The position numbers and the translations under genes were made by a program. From Asaia bogorensis (GTDB taxonomy: Bacteria; Pseudomonadota; Alphaproteobacteria; Acetobacterales; Acetobacteraceae), in contig CAMCZJ010000032.1 of assembly GCA_945886995.1 (NCBI GenBank), positions 1 through 18,720 on the forward strand: 18,720 nt of DNA. Reading direction: 5' to 3'. How positions within the stretch are numbered: position 1 is the stretch's first letter; every line of letters starts with the position of its first letter. Shown here piece by piece: positions 15,489-18,720 of the stretch. The notes beneath the pieces were generated by a model. The model was not told where the DNA came from and did no database searches. It worked only from the letters and a program-made list of their open reading frames with translations.

Positions 15489-18400
15489 ATGAAGCTGCCG
15501 CGCCTTTTGCTGATCCTGATGCTGGCCTTTGCCCCTCTCACTACTTGGGCGCAGGGCTTTGATTTGCCGGGCTTGTCTCAGGAATCCGGCGTCTATCAGC
15601 AAAGCCTGCAACGCCGCTTCCCCGCCGGCGGCACGCCGCAACAACGCGCGGCAGCCGAACGCCGTGCGCAGGACGCCACCGCGCGGCGTGATTTCGCTGC
15701 CGCCGCCGCTGCCCTGGAAGAACGCATCGGGCTAGGCAATAGCACCGCCGATCATTGGCTGGCGCTTGCTGAAGCGCAGCTTGCCCGCACACCGGCCGAG
15801 AGTAACCGCGCTTTGCAAGCAGCCTGGCGCGCCTTTCAATTCGCCCCGGGCGGAGAGCCGGAAGTGCCACCCCTGCTGCTGATCGCCGAAGCGCTCCGCC
15901 GGCAGGATCGTCTGGCACAGCAGGTAGAAGCTTTGGAAGCGGTGGTGGAACGCTTGCCCAATGATGCGCGCCACAAGGCAGCGCTTGATACCGCGCGCCG
16001 CGCCGCCGGCATGCTGGTGCGGCGCGTCACGCCAGAACCGGATGCCGAACCGGCGCGCGCCTGTATTGGCTTCACCATCCCGCCCGCGCGCCGCGGCGAT
16101 TGGCGTGCAGAAGATTGGGTGCGCGCTGACCCGGCCCTGCCCAACCTCACCATCGAACGCGAAGCGGATCAACTTTGCGTGGGCGGCCTGCCCTGGGGCC
16201 AGACCACACGGCTTATCCTGCGCGCTGGCTTGCCCGGTGAAGGCGGCAATCTGCGCGCCGATACGCCGCTTGCTATCGCCATGCCGGATCGCAGCGCGCG
16301 CATTGTATTCGAAAACCGAGCCTTCATCCTGCCGCGTGGCCAGGCCCCGCGCCTTGGCGTCGCAACCGTGAATGTCGAAAAATTGCAGCTTCGCCTGGTG
16401 CGGCTTTCCGAACGCAATCTGATCTCGCTCCGCGAACGCTGGCGTCCGGGTGAGGCATTGGATCAATGGATGGCGCAGTATATCGGCGATCAAAGCGGGC
16501 GCGTTTTGTGGGAAGGCAGCGCGGAATTGCAGGGCGGTGCGCCCAATCGCCTCACGCGCCATGCGCTGCCGCTGGCTGATCTGCTGCGTGATGCTGCACC
16601 TGGGCTTTACTTGATCACGGCACGGCAGGCGGAACCCCGCCGTGGAGAAGCCACCGCCGCCGCCTTCCCGTTTTTCGTGACGGATATCGGCCTGACCGCC
16701 TGGCGCGGCGCTGATGGGCTGGCGGTGCAGGCGCGCAGTTTTCAATCGGGCCAAGTAAAATCCGGCCTGCGCGTTGCGCTGATGGCGCGCAACAATGATG
16801 TGCTGGCCGAAGCGCGCACGGATGCGGCGGGGCTTGCGCGTTTTCCACTCGCGCTGCTGCGCGGGCAGGGGCCGCTTGCACCCTTCGCCATTCATGCCGA
16901 AGCGCCGGATGATCTCGCCGCGCTCAATCTTGAAGCGGCGAGTTTTGATCTTTCGGATCGGGGCGCCTCGGGCCGTGCGCATCCTGGCCCGCTTGATTCG
17001 TTTCTCTGGCTCGATCGCGGCATTTATCGTCCTGGCGAGACCGTCAATCTGACGGGGCTTTTGCGCGATGCCGCCGGCAATCCGCAGGATATGCCGGTCA
17101 GGCTCAGGCTGCGGCGGCCCAATGGGCAGATCGCGGCGGAAATCACACCACCGCGGCTGATGGGTGGTGCCATTTCCTGGCCGCTCAGGCTTTCCGATGG
17201 TGCGGTTTATGGCCAATGGTCCATTGAAGCCCTCGTCGATCCTGCCCTGCCGCCGATTGGTCGCGCGCAATTCCGCGTGGATGCTTTTGTGCCGGAGGGG
17301 TTGGAAGTCACCGCCGGGCCAGCGCCGGGGCCTTTGGTGCCAGGCAATACAGCGCTTGATCTGCCTGTCACGGCGCGCTTCCTGTATGGCGCGCCGGGGG
17401 CGGGGCTTACGGGCAATGCGGAAATTCGCCTGCTGCCGGATCCCGAGCCTTTTGAAGCCTGGCGCGGCTGGCGCTTCGGCCTTCAGGATGAAAACTTCGC
17501 ACCGGATCTGATCCGCCAAGAAATCGCGCCGCTTGATCGTGAAGGGCGCGGCGTGGTCGCGCTGACGCTACCGCGCGCACCGGATACAACGCTGCCCATC
17601 AAAGCCAATGTCACGCTGGCGATTGCAGAGCCCGGCGGGCGCGAAAGCCGCGCGCAGATTGCCGTGCCGGTGCGTGCTGCCGGCCTGTCCCCCGTGCTGC
17701 GCCCGGCCTTTCAGGGTGATGCGATAGATGCCGGCGCGGAAGCGGCATTTGATATCGCGGCCGTCGCACCTGATGGCAGCGCGGCACCGGCGCGGCTTAG
17801 GCTGCGCCTGCTGCGCGAAAGGCCGGATTGGCGGCTGGTGATGCGCGATTCCATCGCGCGGTTTGAAACCGTTTGGCGCGATGAACCGGTGGATGCGGCA
17901 GAGATCATCATCAATCCCGCCGCGCCCACGCGCTTCGCGCGCAGCCTGCCCTTTGGTCGCTATCGGCTGGAAATCGCCGATGCGGATGGGCTTGGCATGG
18001 CATCCTATCGCTTCCGCGCCGGCTGGGCCGGTGTGGAAAGCGCGGAAATTCCGGACCGGATTGATGTAGCCGCTGAACGCCGCACTTTCGCACCCGGCGA
18101 GGTCGCGCGGCTGCGCATCTCGCCGCCCTTTGCGGGGCCGGCGACCGTTGCGGTGCTGACGGATCGGCTTGTCTCGCTCCGTGAAATCACGCTCAGCGAA
18201 GCGGGCACAGATATCGAAGTGCCGGTGGATGCTGCCTGGGGGCCGGGCGCCTATATCACTGTCACCGCCTATCGCCCTGGTGAGGCACGCGAAGGCCGCC
18301 CTGGCCGTGCGCTTGGTCTGGCTTGGATCGGGCTTGATCCCGCACCGCGCAGGTTGGAGGTGAGCATCGCCGCGCCTGAACGCATCCGTCCGCGTCAGCG

Positions 18401-18720
18401 CGTGGAAATCCCGATCCGCATTGCGGGGGCGCGGGGTGAGGCGATGGTGACGCTGGCTGCGGTGGATGAGGGGATTTTGCGCCTGACCGGTTTCGCCTCG
18501 CCCGATCCGGTGGCGCATTTCCTGGGTCGGCGCGCCCTTGGCGTGGATATTCGCGATGATTACGGGCGGTTATTGGCGCCGGCGGAAGGCGCGCTCGCGC
18601 TTCTGCGCCAGGGCGGAGATGGCGGCTTGGCCGGGATGGGCATTCAGCCGCCGCAAAGATTGGTGTCTCTGTTCTCCGGCCCCGTGCGGGTGGGCGCGGA
18701 TGGCACGGCGGTGATCGCAC
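15489..18720 (+). CDS. Bacterial alpha-2-macroglobulin-family protein (N-terminal part, runs off right edge)
   Basis: At least 1077 residues with no stop to the window edge; family members are usually 1500-1900. Residues 1-21 (MKLPRLLLILMLAFAPLTTWA) are a signal peptide with TWA cleavage and no lipobox cysteine, so the protein is probably free in the periplasm rather than anchored. Family features: a helical N-terminal region, the macroglobulin-domain motif WLDRGIYRPGETVNL (508-522), FVPEGLEV (600-607), and the conserved AVDEGILRLTGFASPDP stretch (from 991) followed by FLGRRALGVDIRDDYGRL, typical of YfhM-type proteins. These large proteins trap proteases that enter the periplasm (family knowledge). 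The thioester CxEQ segment, if present, lies beyond the edge. GAGG stands about 9 bases before the ATG. The partner pbpC gene often found beside it would be downstream and is not visible. Confidence 0.93.
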   Translation, partial: MKLPRLLLILMLAFAPLTTWAQGFDLPGLSQESGVYQQSLQRRFPAGGTPQQRAAAERRAQDATARRDFAAAAAALEERIGLGNSTADHWLALAEAQLARTPAESNRALQAAWRAFQFAPGGEPEVPPLLLIAEALRRQDRLAQQVEALEAVVERLPNDARHKAALDTARRAAGMLVRRVTPEPDAEPARACIGFTIPPARRGDWRAEDWVRADPALPNLTIEREADQLCVGGLPWGQTTRLILRAGLPGEGGNLRADTPLAIAMPDRSARIVFENRAFILPRGQAPRLGVATVNVEKLQLRLVRLSERNLISLRERWRPGEALDQWMAQYIGDQSGRVLWEGSAELQGGAPNRLTRHALPLADLLRDAAPGLYLITARQAEPRRGEATAAAFPFFVTDIGLTAWRGADGLAVQARSFQSGQVKSGLRVALMARNNDVLAEARTDAAGLARFPLALLRGQGPLAPFAIHAEAPDDLAALNLEAASFDLSDRGASGRAHPGPLDSFLWLDRGIYRPGETVNLTGLLRDAAGNPQDMPVRLRLRRPNGQIAAEITPPRLMGGAISWPLRLSDGAVYGQWSIEALVDPALPPIGRAQFRVDAFVPEGLEVTAGPAPGPLVPGNTALDLPVTARFLYGAPGAGLTGNAEIRLLPDPEPFEAWRGWRFGLQDENFAPDLIRQEIAPLDREGRGVVALTLPRAPDTTLPIKANVTLAIAEPGGRESRAQIAVPVRAAGLSPVLRPAFQGDAIDAGAEAAFDIAAVAPDGSAAPARLRLRLLRERPDWRLVMRDSIARFETVWRDEPVDAAEIIINPAAPTRFARSLPFGRYRLEIADADGLGMASYRFRAGWAGVESAEIPDRIDVAAERRTFAPGEVARLRISPPFAGPATVAVLTDRLVSLREITLSEAGTDIEVPVDAAWGPGAYITVTAYRPGEAREGRPGRALGLAWIGLDPAPRRLEVSIAAPERIRPRQRVEIPIRIAGARGEAMVTLAAVDEGILRLTGFASPDPVAHFLGRRALGVDIRDDYGRLLAPAEGALALLRQGGDGGLAGMGIQPPQRLVSLFSGPVRVGADGTAVIA

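Noticed and set aside
15732..17519. A 595-codon open frame on the minus strand opposite the alpha-2-macroglobulin gene
   Set aside because: It is Arg/Ala/Gln-rich without any recognisable domain, and mirrors the strongly biased codon pattern of the real gene on the + strand, whose reading frame shows clear family motifs.

Overview
The window is a gene-dense stretch of a GC-rich bacterial chromosome. Codon choice and gene content (TypA, adenosine-kinase-type PfkB protein, EI24/CysZ-like protein, bactofilin, hydantoinase A/B pair, class III CoA-transferase, DHA2 transporter, bacterial alpha-2-macroglobulin) point to an alphaproteobacterium, most likely Rhodospirillales/Acetobacteraceae. This placement is inference from gene families and composition, not from a marker gene. 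No rRNA, tRNA, CRISPR array, insertion sequence or transposase was seen. No stretch without a gene exceeds 300 bases; the longest gap is 217 bases (9980-10196) and is packed with palindromes.

Left part (1-5236), housekeeping and envelope. The 5' third of typA/bipA leaves the window on the minus strand, followed on the same strand by a PfkB-family sugar/nucleoside kinase (808-1818). Divergent from the kinase, five genes run rightward with short gaps and probably form one operon: an EI24-type membrane protein, a bactofilin, a small putative lipoprotein with a BamE-like tail domain, an AEC-family permease, and a small secreted Pro/Ala-rich protein that starts and ends its mature chain with the same LPPPVPV motif.

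Middle part (5249-14001), accessory catabolism. hyuB and hyuA are translationally coupled (ATGA overlap) and face leftward. Divergent from hyuB is an SMP-30/gluconolactonase-family hydrolase. Their 94-base shared control region holds three helically phased CAGGGC repeats and a pair of mutually exclusive hairpins. After the palindrome cluster come a leftward class III (CaiB/BaiF) CoA-transferase and, divergent from it, a rightward GMC oxidoreductase overlapping (TAATG) a zinc-free quinone-oxidoreductase-like MDR protein. Together these genes could open a cyclic amide or lactone, oxidise an alcohol, reduce an enone and activate an acid as its CoA ester, but the substrate cannot be read from sequence.

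Right part (14013-18720). A 14-TM DHA2 (EmrB/QacA type) transporter sits 11 bases behind the MDR gene and probably belongs to the same transcript. After a 57-base gap begins a very large alpha-2-macroglobulin-family gene that runs off the right edge. It has a signal peptide without a lipobox.

No transcription regulator is encoded in the window, although there are at least three separate divergent promoter regions. I found no clear novel defence or mobile system. The strongest unexplained signals are the palindrome cluster at 9989-10161, the phased repeats at 8991-9022, and the small protein with duplicated termini.
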